The translations under genes and the position numbers were made by a program. The notes below the pieces were generated by a model, which was not told the DNA's origin, did no database searches, and saw only the letters and a program-made list of their open reading frames with translations. DNA of 64,000 bases from positions 3,320,088 to 3,384,087 of the forward strand of contig CM017571.1 of the NCBI GenBank assembly GCA_007844125.1. Reading direction: 5' to 3'. Positions 50,701 to 62,663 of the stretch are shown here, piece after piece. Within the stretch, counting starts at the first letter, position 1, and each line of letters starts with the position of its first letter. Source of the DNA: Sinonovacula constricta. Its lineage: Eukaryota; Mollusca; Bivalvia; Cardiida; Solecurtidae.

Positions 50701-53700
50701 ACAGCTTTTATACCCTTTGTTGTGATTTTGACGGTCTCCAACCTGTGCTAGGATGCATCAGTTCACTTGAAAAGTAGAAGGTTAAAGTCGGATCCAATAG
50801 GTGCCAATCGCTATTTTTGGTATCACTCCACTGTGCGGAATGCTTCTTGTTTTAAGGGTGACTGTTGTATAGATAACAATATTTGTAGAAGGTAACTATG
50901 GTATACAATTACATATTTACTAAAACAACACATAATTTCTTAATACATAGTTTTTTAAATAGAAATTATGCGTTCCCTTAATGGCAGAAAAGTAAAAGTA
51001 TATTGGCAACAACAACTCGTTCAATAAACCAGCAACATAAAGCAAACCAAAAATTATAAGCGATACTTTGTACTAAATGCTGAATTGATACACTATTTAT
51101 AAAAGCTTTCACGTAACATTTATCTTCATAAGTTGAATATTTTATTTTTATTTTTATGTTATGGTTGCTTGACGAAAAGTGCCAGATGTGGTACGTTCTG
51201 GCAGTCTTAGTTGGTAACAATCCCGGAAAGTGTATGTATGTCAACAGATTTGATGTCGTATTCAAGACTAGTTTCTGTAAATGATTGCAAAAAACCGTAA
51301 AAACTTCATATGTTAACATCTTAGCATGTCTGGGTATTAATTTAAATATCATATTTAGTCTACAGATGGGAAAGTTGATATTTCAATAAACTTAATTTCC
51401 GTCTTCTGAGACAGCGTGTGTAAAGAAAGCAGAAAATCTGGTGTTGATTAAGTCTTTATGTTTAAACGTATTGAAAATGCGCTGTCCTACTCAATCGACT
51501 TACTTTGAAGAACTCGAGTTTGATTATATTTCCATACAATTACGACCATTCATACGAAAGAGTTGTTGAAATGCCTTTATTCTTAGCATTTCACTGATTG
51601 CCATTAATGTAACATTGGAAATAAAATAAGAATTTCATTTTACTTGTAAAATCTATAAAAGTTGAAGTGACCCAGATTGGGATTTTATAAAAAAGAATAA
51701 TGTACATAACGAACAAGAAGCTGAAAGAAACATAGTCTTTCAGCATATAGCGACAATAAAAGCGATGTCAAGAAATAGGCGCATTTGCATTTGCCGTTTG
51801 AAACCAAAAGTACAGTATTTAACCATGTTTCATAGAGACCACGTGCAAAACTACTGAATAGTTAAGTGTTGTTGTATATATACGTATATAATGTTTGCTG
51901 TATTCAAAGAATTAAAATCATTAGCCATATAAACTAAAATAACCATATATCAATAGAATAGGTATACAAATGTATATGGCAGAATAAAATGTTGAGAGAT
52001 GGATAGGTGTTTCATTTCATGTGTTTATCGAAGAAATAATAAACTTTTGTTAGTCCCTAGTATAAGCATGGCTCCTGGCTCTTGTGTTTAAACTTTGGAG
52101 CGATTAGAATACGGTCAGTGTCAAGTAGCAAACATGTTTAATGGCCACAATTATTGGGGTAGTATAGTGAAATAGAAGCAATTTATAACTAAAACAATGA
52201 CGAAAACCATATGTTTCGACCCTATGTGCAACACCCAGTGCTAGTTTATACTGAATCCGTCAGCTTACTGTACATAGAGTGGGATAGCCTAGACCAAGGT
52301 GTACAGTTAGGAAAAAAAAAACTTTGACACATCATTAAAAATCAGCTGTTGCCTGGGTTTAATAAATCGCCAGATGTTGACCAGCGGAAAAGCATAAGTT
52401 AGATTATCGATGCACGAGCCATTATATGGCCGACTTAAAAATCGAAAGATGACAACCATGGGTGATATGTTGCATGTTTTTTGTCAGGTCATTACCGACG
52501 AATTCCCGGACTGGAGCACTGTAAAGAAATTGTAATGTGTTATACATTAGAGAAACCTTGCCATACCAATCGGTCTATCCCAAGCAACATCATGCAGCAG
52601 AAATTTGAACATACATCTTAGAAATCCATTCATAAAAGGCCGTCAAGTCACATCGTCAGGCAGCAGAAATATAAGAATCTCAGCTAATAGCAGACCGTCG
52701 TCAAGGTGCCACACTGCCATGCGTCATGAGCTTTGAACGTTACATAAGAGGAAACTTAGCCATACTAATCCGTCTTTCAAAGTTTCAAAGTCACACCAAC
52801 ATGCACCAGGGATTTTGAACGTTGCATCTGAGATACTCAGTTATACTAGGCCGTGTAGTTGGAGCCACACTGTCAGCGTTACACCTTCATGCACTGATAA
52901 ACGTCCGAGAAATCCAGTCATAACAGGCCTTCTCGATAGAGCACTCTGTCAGGCAACGTGAGTTTTAGCTATACAGCAGAGAAACCCATCCATAATATGT
53001 CGTCTCTCAGGCTTTTACCGTCAGGCATCAACAATTTTGATGGTGACATATGAGAAACCCAGCCATACCAGGCCATCAAGTTCTACCAGGCCACCAGGCA
53101 CTAGAACGTTTGAACGTTACATCTGAATAACTTCTCATGCTGGACCATCTTGTCAGAGCCACAGAAATTTCGAATGTTACACATGAGAAACTTGGCTTAA
53201 GACTGACCTCCTATACGGAACCACATCGTCAGGTATCCGTTGTTTTGAATGCTACTTCTATAAACGTAGTCAGACAAGTTCGTCTTTTTAGGAGCAACAC
53301 CGTTACATGTAGGTATCATATGCATTGAAAGTTACTACCAAAGCTGGAACACGCTGGAACATGCCAGCAGATCAAAATAGCAAAGTTCAATTCATTCGAA
53401 ATCCGAAACCTTATCTTCATTCTCTTAGACTGCCCAAATATTCGCGGTGCTACAGTATATAATCAATGAATTTGCTACATTGTCCAGTGATTTAAAAGCT
53501 AACGACTACAGCAGAGCCATGGTACAGCAGCAGACACTTGCAACGAAAACTTCGGTGTTTTTCCATTTATACCATCAACCTACCTCTGTTGAATAAGTAA
53601 CACTTTTTCAATGCTTCTATTAAAATTCGGGTTAAACTTTGTATTTCACTTACTATGATGTAACAAAGCACCGTTTTCACACAGCCATTGTTTGTCATCA

Positions 53701-53784
53701 TCATCTTTATCACAACGTCATCATCGTATAATAATAATAATAATGATAATAATACCAATAAAATGATAATAATAATAATAATTG

Positions 53785-53874
<90 letters not shown>

Positions 53875-56800
53875 AAGTCATTATCATTTATCATCATCAT
53901 CATTTCAACATCGTCATTTTAACATTTCACACTTGATGTTCTTACCTGTGCTTTTCTAATATATATTAAATAATATAATAATAAATACCAAACTCTCCAT
54001 TGCCACATTTATTTATCCTAATGCTACTTGTTTATGCATTGATAACATATTTTGATGTAGCAATAGCTTGTTTATTTGAGACTCTTGGATAATTAAAACT
54101 TGAACATGAAGAAAGCGAATATATTTTGCAAAGTCTTAATTCAGGAATCTTAATTCACGAAACTCCGAATCACGACCAGACATCTAAACATTATGTAACA
54201 ATATGTAGATTTTATTTTGGACGACTTACAGACTGTATAAGGTCAAATCTGAAATTGATGTACTTTGATGCTTATATCAGAACTTCGTACGCAAAATATA
54301 TGGCCATTGCGATCTGTGCAATCTAAACATAGCATGAAGTACTCTTCATTCTTAATAGAAGCGCTTAAGTATAACTCTGTCAATGTGGCGTTTCCGTTTT
54401 ACTTGCGGCCACTTTATACTTCTTTGAATATGTGTTTATAACAAATGGAAAAAGACATCAAATTCCGTGGCTCGTCTATAAATATAATGACTTTTAGCTA
54501 AACACCAGATTAGTCATAAAAAAGCAACAACCAAAACGTCTGGCGGAGAACATATCTAAATAACTTTGAAGATATTTTGACTTCTGTATGATTTTAATTT
54601 CAGAAAGGATTCGTTCAATAATTTTGGTGCTTCAGTTAAAAAAATTGAGATTGTCAAGACAAATATTTAAACTAACTGTATTCTACAGGCATGCACAAGT
54701 AGAACTCGTTATCATTATTTTGCATTCATGAAGCAATGAAAACAACAATCTTATATTTGTGATATTCAAAATGATTATCTCACGTAAAGGTTTTGAATAT
54801 ATTTCTTGCTTCCACTTGCAAGAACAGCAGTTGTATATTTAAGAAACATTTTACAAGAGCAACGGCAAAATTTGGTCGATTAATTATATGCACAAATGAC
54901 TTCTTCATATAGATAGACTAACAATATTGATATGTCTATTATAATTGCCAGTTGATGCACTGTCGTTTTTGCTATTTGGTGGACTCAGTAATACCGAAAC
55001 AATAATTTTTTCGGCGCCGTATGACCTGTTAAGTGTCGATGTGCCGTAAAACCCAAATAAATAAATAAAAGAAACAATAATTTCAAAATAATTTATATGG
55101 TAAACTTATATATGGCTTATAAACTTAGAAATAGAATACTGAAGAAGTAGTATAATTTATTCAAGCAAATCACACAAACAGGTGCAACCTCAACTACATG
55201 TATAGATAGAAATTATTGATACAAAAAAATGCTGAAAGTATATAGTCTAGAAAAAGCATTCCATAGAAAAGCAGAAAAGACAAGATGATAAGTAGAGAAA
55301 TGTTGTAAAAACTAGATAACTAAAGCAAATCAATATAAAAAGAAATATAGATATAATACCGTTACCTGGTCCTACTAGGAAGCGTAACAGAAATAAAAGT
55401 GATTAAATATTGATACATGATACCATCCCATTATTGTTAGCTTAACATGCACTACTGCTATCATTATCCGTCATAGAATTTATTTTTCATATTATAATTG
55501 CATCGACATAATCATTAATAAGTGTTCATATATAATATAACGTAAAGAAATGTGTATACTTTTTTATTTTTAATTCAGTAATATAACTTTACAAGTGTTA
55601 TAAAAGAACACAATCGCATTTTTATTTAATGTGAAATTAGTCAGTTACTTACACGTTGAAATAAGATTACTGTATTCTGGAACATGGACAAGTGTTATCC
55701 GGTCCTCGTCACGTCGGATGTTCTTTACGTAAACTGGAAAACAAAAATATTTTAATGTCATGGTATTTGATAACTTTGGCCACTGTCTTCAACGAGTTAA
55801 ACACATTTCACATTTAAAAGAAAATAGATTTTCAAAATTGCTTTATTTGCAATTAAAATATTCCTGAGTATAAGTATTTCAGCATTTAGAAAAAAATAAA
55901 AGGCACAAGACACAAAAAACAGACATGACAGTATATAAATGTATAGAAAACCCAGTGAAAGTTTGTTTTCGGCTAAATCTGTCCTGATATTAAAACGGAC
56001 AAAGTAAACTAACGAAACATCACTAACATGCATTGAAATTCTCTACAAATATTTTATATACGTGTATGTATTTTATTTTGTATACATATACTTTATGTTG
56101 CATAACCTTTTGATTGTAAATGACAAAGAGACGAGCTACCTTATATAGTGCCATTCCCATTTATATTAAACGGCTCAATACATTTTCCTTTGGTTTTTAA
56201 CAATACCCTAAATTATCTTTTATTCATTGTAATTTATGGCTAGACGGATTCACATATTTCCGATATTGAACTTAGTTACACAACCAATAACTTAACTAAT
56301 TATCACAAAGACACAAACGGAGAAAAGTTCTTAATATTTGTTATACTGTAAATGCTGAAGATAGCAGAGTAGATCAAAATTGATAAAAAATCCTTTTGAT
56401 GTCATTTATGAAATTTCACGATACCTTGAAATTTTCGCTTTTCAATTTGATAAACAATCAATCCGTAATAAATTGTCGATGTAGTTGACAACAGCAAAAA
56501 TATTGCTTGCATAGTTTTTTGAGCGGCTTCGGAAATGTTATTAAGATATTAGTTTAACTATTTATTTATAAATTATGAGTTGTTCCTACCATATTGCATG
56601 ACATACATGAACATTACAATACCTTTCAAACAGTGTATTGTTAGAAACATTAAGGTGTGACATTCATTTCTGAATTTCACATCTGCGATGTAATTAAGTG
56701 TTACATATGTATAATTGGCTTATAATTAATACTACGACTTGTAATACAGATGTTTTATAATCGGTTGAAATCCCTTTTTAAGTTGGAAGCTGTTGGATGT

Positions 56801-59800
56801 TAGAACCGGGTTAAACGAGTCTTTTCTTTTGACGTGACTTGCATTTTTATCTAGTGATATGTGAAACTTATTAATCTTAAGATTCAGTTATATGTTTTAT
56901 ATTTCTTAAATTCTCATACTCTTATTTTCCAAATGTTCACAAGTTGGAAAGGGGATTTATTGTAATTGGCAACGCAGACAATGAATACATACTGCCAACT
57001 GTGATTTACATGCCTCTAGTCAGTTCAATTGTTAATTGATTATTAAGAGACAGGCAAATTAGCAAACAGTTGGATATACCAGTATACATAGAGTCTTAAT
57101 TGGGTACAAACCAATTTGTACAAGAATTAACCGTATCATGAATGTGAGGAGATAAATGAGTCCATATGTTAATTGCTTATGTTACACCTTTTAACAACTA
57201 GCAACATTCTTATTTTGGACCCCTTGGCACTGCCATTACAAAATTATGTCTGACTGTGAATGCTTTAACCGAAACTTGTTACATATTTCTTTAATAATTT
57301 TAAATATTTTATCTACAGTATATGCATTTGTTGTAGTAGCATGGAAACTACTGCAGTTCGAAGAGTAACATCATTTTGGATATGAAAATAAGACAAGGAC
57401 TGGAAAGTCCTGGTTACTAAATCTAAAGTAGCATTAGACACAAAAACTTCAAATATAATGTAAACAAAATAAAAATACATACATAAGATATGTAACTTAC
57501 TTGCGATGAGATAAAGCCAAGCAACCTGCTATCGATGCTATTACAAACCGTAAACTTCTATCACTTATAACAAAATTATTCTAAGCTAAAGATTTGTTTA
57601 CCTTTTATGCCAATTGGCAGAATTTTTTATACCCTACTCTGTGATAGTTAAAATGTTTCTGGAGTGTTACATTTTAAGTGAGCGGCATCAGTGGCGTCAG
57701 TACAAAGACATAAGTTTTATTCTGAAAGAAGAAAATACTTAAGTTTGGATGTTAATGTCTCTACAATAATTTTGCCAAAATAAATTACCAGCACGGTTTA
57801 TGATTTAATTTCCATTCATTGCAACTAAAACCTGGACAACTTGTCATTTTATCTGCGGCGAGAACATATAATTTGGGAGGTTGTAAGATAAGTCAATTGC
57901 TCAACCAGTTTAAGTGTTTATTAACGTCTTTCACCAAAATACACTTCAGTTTTCATCCTTATATGGATATATTATTGTTTACTTGAATCGGTAGGTCTTA
58001 GATTTGAATTGGTACATTGTGTACGTAAACATGTATGCATTGTCTTCAATAAAAATATTGTCAATATTATGAATAATGCTTTAGTTTGAATTTGATGTCG
58101 TTGTGTTGTAAAATAAAGTTTATGTATTTTATATCACGAAAGTTGTTTAGATTTTTATCCTTTCTCTTGCAGGAGACACACCTATAATGTTATATTTAAC
58201 CATATTACACCTTACAGAATTGAACAATTTTGCGTGCTGACACAAAACCTGGATTGGTGTGATGTTTTTTCTATCTTCTGTATTAAACTTCGGCGAAAGA
58301 TCAAATGCATAACATTAAATTCTAGTACTTTACCTCTTACATGTATGTAGTATTATATATATCATGGAATACTTAAATACATTTTGTCAACGAAACTTGC
58401 CGACTGACCGTTCCAAGGCGATAACTGTCGGGTTTGCTCTTTTCGTTAAATGACTCATCACAAATTTGTTCTTACATTTCGCTTGGCTTGCATGTGAAAT
58501 ACCCTTGTTCTGTGCCTTTTCGGAGTTTGGTATATGTTGCAATGCTCATAGGACTTTGTCATACATTCTTATTGGTGAAAGTTTGATCAAAAAGTGTTAT
58601 AGATATTTTCTTAATGCATACGGTTCCAGACCGAACAGAACGTTTTTCCACATATTGGTGAAATATTATAAAACTCCTTTTAATCTGGCTCAATCACAAC
58701 ACCATTGAAATCTATAATCAAGGCAAGTACAGAACAGACCTAAACAATATCCATGGTAATCTTTGGCTTTAATTCGATGTCAGGGTATTGATGCTTTTAA
58801 GAAATGTGGTACTAATCTAAGTACTTTAACATAATATTCAGAAACAAGAAGATGTTTACGGTCCCAAAAATATATATGTCGTAAACAAAATAGACAAAAT
58901 AGATGTCATAAACTGATTAATCTTCGTTAAACTATTCTTAAAAATCTTTAAAGGTTTAAGTTATCTGTTAAAACAAAATAAAACAACAGGTTCATAAATT
59001 TAAAGGAAACAGGCCAGATTATGATATATAATGTTTTATGTTAGCTAAATATCTTGAACAAATTTTGTCTGAATGTTTTTAAACAACAAATATGGATTAA
59101 AGCAGTGCACAATGCCAGTAAGTCTATTATAAAATCAATATAAACGAAAGTGTCAGTTTTAGTTGTTTTATTGTGCGTGTTAAAATGTCCAAAATTAAAA
59201 AGTATCATAGCTTTTTCGGAGAAAAAATCGGAAGAGCGTCAGCTCCAGGTACGAAAGCCCCCGGGTTCGATCCAGGACTGCGACATACCAAAGTCGTTAA
59301 AATCGTTGTGGCACAGCTCCAGTGCTAATGCTCAAGCAAATTTAAGGGTACTGGTTGGCACGGTGTCAGGATAATGTGACTGGGTGTGGAATCATGCCAG
59401 GTTTTCACGGCATGCTATACACAGTGAAGGCAGCACTATATCTGCTTCAAGTGGACACAGTCTCCAGATAAATAAAATACTGTTGGTGGGACGATAAACC
59501 CAATAAACAAACAAACAAACATATTCGGAGTCCTATGAGCATTGCAACATATACAAAAAATTAAAAAGGCACAGGACTTGGTATTCACATGCGAGCCAAA
59601 TGACAAAGTAAGAATAAATCTGTGATGAGTCATTTAACAAAAAGAGCAAACCCGAAAGTTACCGCCTTGGAACGGTGAGTCGGCAATATGGACCGACTGG
59701 GATGCCATGCACACTAAAACAACTATAGTTAAATATGGAAAACTGAAAATCTTTTGTCCTTTTTGATTAACAGTACACTTACTGGAATTTATTTGGAAAA

Positions 59801-59873
59801 CCATCTTCGTGCTATCATCATCTACTACGACTGTGTTTGTGGCAGACATTTTACCAAGAGGCGATTCTGTCAT
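44531..59873 (-). CDS. universal stress protein (UspA-family, ATP-binding type), four exons
   Basis: Exons 59873-59783, 55733-55653, 50621-50515 and 44794-44531 join through GT-AG introns of 4049, 5031 and 5720 bp with matching phases (1, 1, 0), giving 180 residues. The USP fold is visible in order: strand 1 with the VVVDDDS loop (15-21), YVKNIRRDEDRITLVHVPEY (32-51), a long helix DLLRETEEHTRLLVNKY (69-85), TGKTGEAIIEAA (102-113), then TMIILGTRGMGR and RTFLGSVSDY. G124, G127, G137 and S138 form the G-2x-G-9x-G-S phosphate-binding signature, so ATP binding is expected. A Lys/His/Asp-rich tail (about 156-180) follows the domain. Animal USPs of this kind are soluble stress-linked proteins; the exact role is unknown. 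The N-terminal stretch is less typical than the rest, and the start could instead be Met9. Confidence 0.88.
44536..44612 (-). repeat. 9-bp coding repeat giving the KDH tail
   Basis: Units of the type tttgtggtc (+ strand) encode repeated Lys-Asp-His or Lys-Glu-His triplets. A unit count divisible by three bases keeps the frame, so length could vary between alleles without breaking the gene. Confidence 0.85.
44826..44888 (+). repeat. diverged copy of the 62.3/63.0-kb dispersed repeat
   Basis: The segment with ggtattcactgctttggaa, agtaatcacat and agacatt aligns along its length with the 78-bp repeat at 62343-62420. It lies in the USP intron just upstream of exon 4. Confidence 0.55.
44889..45881. 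other. USP intron 3 sequence, no other gene seen
   Basis: AT-rich DNA. A 93-codon minus-strand frame at 45806-45525 has no recognisable domain. Confidence 0.5.
45882..46870 (+). mobile_element. Penelope-like element, 5'-truncated (copy B)
   Basis: It begins within the C-terminal coding part (FYGNVLYKLKKIKGLN is shared in frame at the protein level with copy A), runs through about 0.75 kb of 3' module, and ends near the same ttttgatagg string. It lies in USP intron 3, opposite to the gene. The coding remnant 45920-46111 is about 60 codons, so it is non-functional. Confidence 0.85.
46871..48418. other. USP intron 3 sequence, nothing recognised
   Basis: AT-rich with short open frames only. Confidence 0.5.
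48419..48815 (+). repeat. 47-bp tandem repeat, about 8 units
   Basis: The unit is approximately cccctatgtatttgacctac plus ctacctacaaatgctgacaa plus aggtcag. Starts at 48576, 48623 and 48670 confirm the 47-bp period. The outer units are diverged. Confidence 0.9.
48816..49199. other. USP intron 3 sequence, nothing recognised
   Basis: AT-rich, without a visible element. Confidence 0.45.
49200..49740 (-). repeat. Penelope-associated 3' module (copy C)
   Basis: Parallels 17425-17950: ccgccttggaacggt, tcggcaaaatg, ggtgtttaaaac, then gcatcgggaaataaaacgat and the atgtagtattgtgaagag string at the upstream edge. It carries the 3' non-coding part only. Confidence 0.75.
49741..50514. other. USP intron 3 sequence adjoining exon 3
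   Basis: AT-rich; nothing beyond the splice donor of exon 3 (cttac on the + strand at 50510-50514). Confidence 0.5.
50515..50621 (-). CDS. USP exon 3
   Basis: The acceptor atatttcag precedes it and the donor gtaagt follows. It encodes SLLTDPNVVADLL and the helix to KMREAH (residues 59-93). The first two bases complete the Ser58 codon begun in exon 2. Confidence 0.85.
50622..52544. other. USP intron 2 sequence, nothing recognised
   Basis: AT-rich with no assignable frames. Confidence 0.45.
52545..53335. repeat. very diverged tandem repeat, units about 55-80 bp, roughly ten copies
   Basis: The sequence repeats, loosely and in the same order, gagaaacccagccatacc, then aggccgtc, gagccacac-gtcaggca and tttgaacgttacat. 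Examples of the gagaaac start are near 52551, 52749, 52979, 53051 and 53186. It is less AT-rich than its surroundings. Confidence 0.65.
53336..53730. other. USP intron 2 sequence, nothing recognised
   Basis: No element seen. Confidence 0.4.
53731..53873. repeat. (AAT)n/(ATT)n microsatellite forming a foldback
   Basis: Impure (AAT)n runs into pure (TAA)n, and at 53836/53837 switches to (TTA)n. The 37 bases on each side (53800-53836 and 53837-53873) are perfect inverted repeats with no spacer. Confidence 0.95.
53874..54949. other. USP intron 2 sequence, nothing recognised
   Basis: AT-rich with short frames only. Confidence 0.45.
54950..55072 (+). mobile_element. 3' end of a second SINE type
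   Basis: The string gcgccgtatgacctgttaag, then gtcgatgtgccgtaaaaccc, then (AAAT)n has the layout of a mollusc SINE tail. The tRNA-like head is absent, so it is 5'-truncated. Family recognition is by general resemblance only. Confidence 0.5.
55073..55652. other. USP intron 2 sequence adjoining exon 2
   Basis: AT-rich; nothing recognised. Confidence 0.45.
55653..55733 (-). CDS. USP exon 2
   Basis: Acceptor tttccag and donor gtaagt. It encodes YVKNIRRDEDRITLVHVPEY and SNLIST (residues 32-57), the typical WYxxN / D-x-(I/V)-x-L-x-H-V segment of animal USPs. Phase 1 at both ends fits exons 1 and 3. Confidence 0.85.
55734..58395. other. USP intron 1 sequence, nothing recognised
   Basis: About 2.7 kb of AT-rich DNA without recognisable elements. 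Confidence 0.5.
58396..58600 (+). repeat. Penelope-associated 3' module, second subfamily (copy F)
   Basis: Starts with ttgccgactgaccgttccaa followed by ggcgataactgtcgggtttg, then cttttcgttaaatgactcat and the gcaatgctcataggactttg string. It is the near mirror image of copy G about 1 kb away. Confidence 0.75.
58601..59214. other. USP intron 1 sequence, nothing recognised
   Basis: AT-rich. Confidence 0.4.
59215..59522 (+). mobile_element. tRNA-derived SINE, near full length (copy c)
   Basis: The head has gaagagcgtcagctccaggt and a B box GGTTCGATCC (59264-59273). The body is shared with copies b and d, and the 3' end gggacgataaacccaataaa is followed by (CAAA)n. The A box is damaged by a deletion. 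It ends exactly where Penelope-module copy G begins. Confidence 0.85.
59523..59706 (-). repeat. Penelope-associated 3' module, second subfamily (copy G)
   Basis: The complement of copies E and F: attcggagtcctatgagcat, aaaaggcacaggacttg, then aagttaccgccttggaacgg and gtcggcaa. It lies in USP intron 1, 77 bp from the exon 1 donor. Confidence 0.75.
59783..59873 (-). CDS. USP exon 1
   Basis: ATG at 59873; donor gtaagt after 59783. It encodes residues 1-30: MTESPLGK, then MSATNTVVVDDDSTKMVFQI. VVVDDDS sits where USPs have the nucleotide-contacting VDGS loop. A second ATG, four bases upstream at 59877, is out of frame. The weaker match to the family makes this the least certain exon. Confidence 0.7.
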
Positions 59874-62342
59874 CCATTATTGTCGTATTAGGGTTTAGCC
59901 CACAATTTCTCCAAAATAGATTTCCCGTTTGTATTTTTATAAAACACGAATGTCCAACGAAAAATATGCAATACACTCATTATCGTAATAAAATAGCTAT
60001 AAATAGATAATTGCTGTAAATGAATTTCTTTTGTTTCATTTCTTCCAAATATAAATTTGTCTAAGTTTAAAATACTTATTGCCAAATGTATGTACAGATT
60101 TCTATTGAAGACATAAGCTAGATGATTAAGAACACCTATCTGAAATATTTGTATTATATGTAATTGCACACGGGCGTGGTTACAGAAAAATGTATATGCA
60201 AAACATAAGTTCGAGATATAATTGTCAATTACTTACTCAATTTATTTTTTTCGTTGTTTCTGTTTTGGTTTGTTATTCTATTGTAAGTTGATTTTTCAAG
60301 GTCAATCGAAGCGACACAATTGTATCATAAAGGAAGATCTCAGAGAAAATGTCCTGGTTAGAACAGCCAGCGCACTGCATTTCAGTTGGAAAATATTATC
60401 ACGTAAAATATTTCAAGGCAACTTGAACTGCAATAGACGCTCAAGCGCATAGAAGAAATATTCGTTTACATTTTTTATCTTGCATAGAATATTATGAAAT
60501 CTGCTTAACTACACTGGAGTCTCTCGTTGTTATCGTCTTTTCAAATAGTGGGTTTAGGTCTACCTTCAATCATGTAAATTCTGTGTTGTATAAAACTTCA
60601 AACAAAGCTCTTGTGTTTAAATGCTAAATTCGCCAGCTTCTGGGCGATTATCAATCACATACACAGCCAATAATTAATTGCCAGTTTCTGTTCACAAAAG
60701 ATATCTCTGTTTTAATTACTTGCAGGCCTAGGTTTGAACTGCGAGTTTTAATTGTTTGTTCGAGATTTGTTTCACAGAAAACAGCGTGCGGTGCCCTGTT
60801 TATTCTTTCCAGACAAGGGTCCGGCGTCCATTCTACCAATTATACGTCGACATGTTCACTAAAATTTTGACAATGCGATTTAGCAAACAACAAAACAGAA
60901 AACAATGTAGAAGCATTAACACGTCTCAATGAGAATGTTCCTTTACAAAATTACATCTAGGTATCTAAAGATACATGTATAGCATAAAAAGAGAATAAAT
61001 TAGTATACTGGATAATTAGACATATATCACAATAAATGACAAGTTGTCATGATGTGTGCATACCATCAATAGCAAAAATGTTATGTTTTCTGTTTCAATC
61101 AACAATAGTGACAGATACCTTTTTACTAAAGAATCACTCTTTTGCAAGCCACAAGCAATATGAAAGGGAAGCGCAATTCTAACGTGTAGTTAAATAATGA
61201 TGATTGCTCAACCTGACTTAGAGTACGGTATCGTCTTTCCCCCAAATAGATATCCATGTTTTTACTATAACGACATATGTGTTGACAGAAAAAACAATTT
61301 GCTGAATAATTGTACACATACAATTGAAAATTGTAGACGTACATCGGTAGACTTTGGACGTAAACTGCAACATTGTTGACCTTAGTATGTAGGCATTTTT
61401 AAATAAAAATCTTACCATTGCAATTTGTTTGTTTTAATGTCAGGAGGGTGTTTATGATAGTTTACATATTTGAAAACCTCAACAAAGCTGTCTTTGCATA
61501 GTATTATTTCCTTTTATTTTATATTAGTTTTTGGTGATAGAAATGCCATGTAAAAGTTTTACTGATCTAAAAGTACTTACGTTAACATAATGCTTTCTTT
61601 CTATGAGTTCTTCATAGTGAGTAAAGTACATATTGAAAGTACATAAGTGGTAAATGTCTTCACGGTTCATATGTTACTAATATCTGTAACGTGTGTTTCA
61701 AATTAATTTCAAGAAGCAATTTGCATCAAAGACACACTTCTACCTTGAAATAAGACAGAGATGTTCTCGGCAGTACTAAAATGTTTAAATGTGTTATCTC
61801 CTCTATGATCTTTCGCTAGAACATTTATTAACCACTTTTATTTGAACACATTGGCGTTTTACCACAATATGGCTTATTGTTTTCATATGTGTTGTGAAGT
61901 CGTGCATTAATGTTAAACTGCATTACTTTTAAATATAAACATGATGTTTATCTAGTATGAATTATAAAAGTTCTGTTGATTAATGTTATCTGCATTTTGA
62001 TTATGAATAGCACACTGTGATAATAACACGATCTTCCAAAGTTACGGCGTAGGCAGTGTTGTTGTTAACATAGATGATACACCAGTTCTTTTGTCCATTA
62101 AAGTTTACCGTGGATTTTAAGTAGTTAATGGATAAAACAATTAAAGAGTAAAAGTTGTTTAAACAGTATAGACTTGTACTAGCATAAACATAAAGTCAAG
62201 AGTCATGAACCGTTAGAACAATGATATTTTTTACACATATTTCGGATGAGTAAAGTGGCGTACGCATTCTTTAATTAGTAGTTGTATGCACTAAAGCATC
62301 TCATCAGGTTCCCAATTAAAGATAGATATATACTTAAAAAGT
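59874..62342. other. upstream region of the USP gene, no other gene seen
   Basis: AT-rich. It should hold the USP promoter, but I cannot place a TATA box or binding sites with confidence. A dispersed-repeat fragment (tttcacagaaaacagcgtgc, then ggtgccctg) at about 60765-60820 resembles 62838-62900. Confidence 0.45.
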
Positions 62343-62420
62343 ATAAAGCGTGGTAAAATGAAAGCGCAGTGAACACTGGTATTTACTGCTTCGGAACAGT
62401 AGCACATGTTAGACATGAGA
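62343..62420 (+). repeat. 78-bp direct repeat, left copy
   Basis: Identical to 62980-63057 over all 78 bases (begins ataaagcgtggtaaaatg and ends agacatgaga). The two copies bracket 559 bp that include a SINE. Confidence 0.95.
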
Positions 62421-62663
62421 TTTTCATTTGACAGATAATCAAGTAGCAATTAGTTCGTGTTGTGATGTTCAGACTAGAGCGGAATGGCGCAGCCAATATA
62501 AACCCACAACCATAACGACAGTTACATCGTTTGCGTTAACTGCTTAACTGCTGTCATGTTAAATCGTGATCTTAGTAACTTGTACAAGTAGACCGAATAC
62601 ACGAGTGTTTTTGTGCAATTGTTTTTATGTACATTGTTTATCATCACCACTCTCTATAAAACC

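Noticed and set aside
59618..59660. Hammerhead ribozyme in Penelope copy G (TGTGATGAGTC ... GAAAG), as known in Penelope pseudo-LTRs
   Set aside because: The invariant CUGAUGA core reads GUGAUGA, and the stems flanking the core do not pair convincingly.
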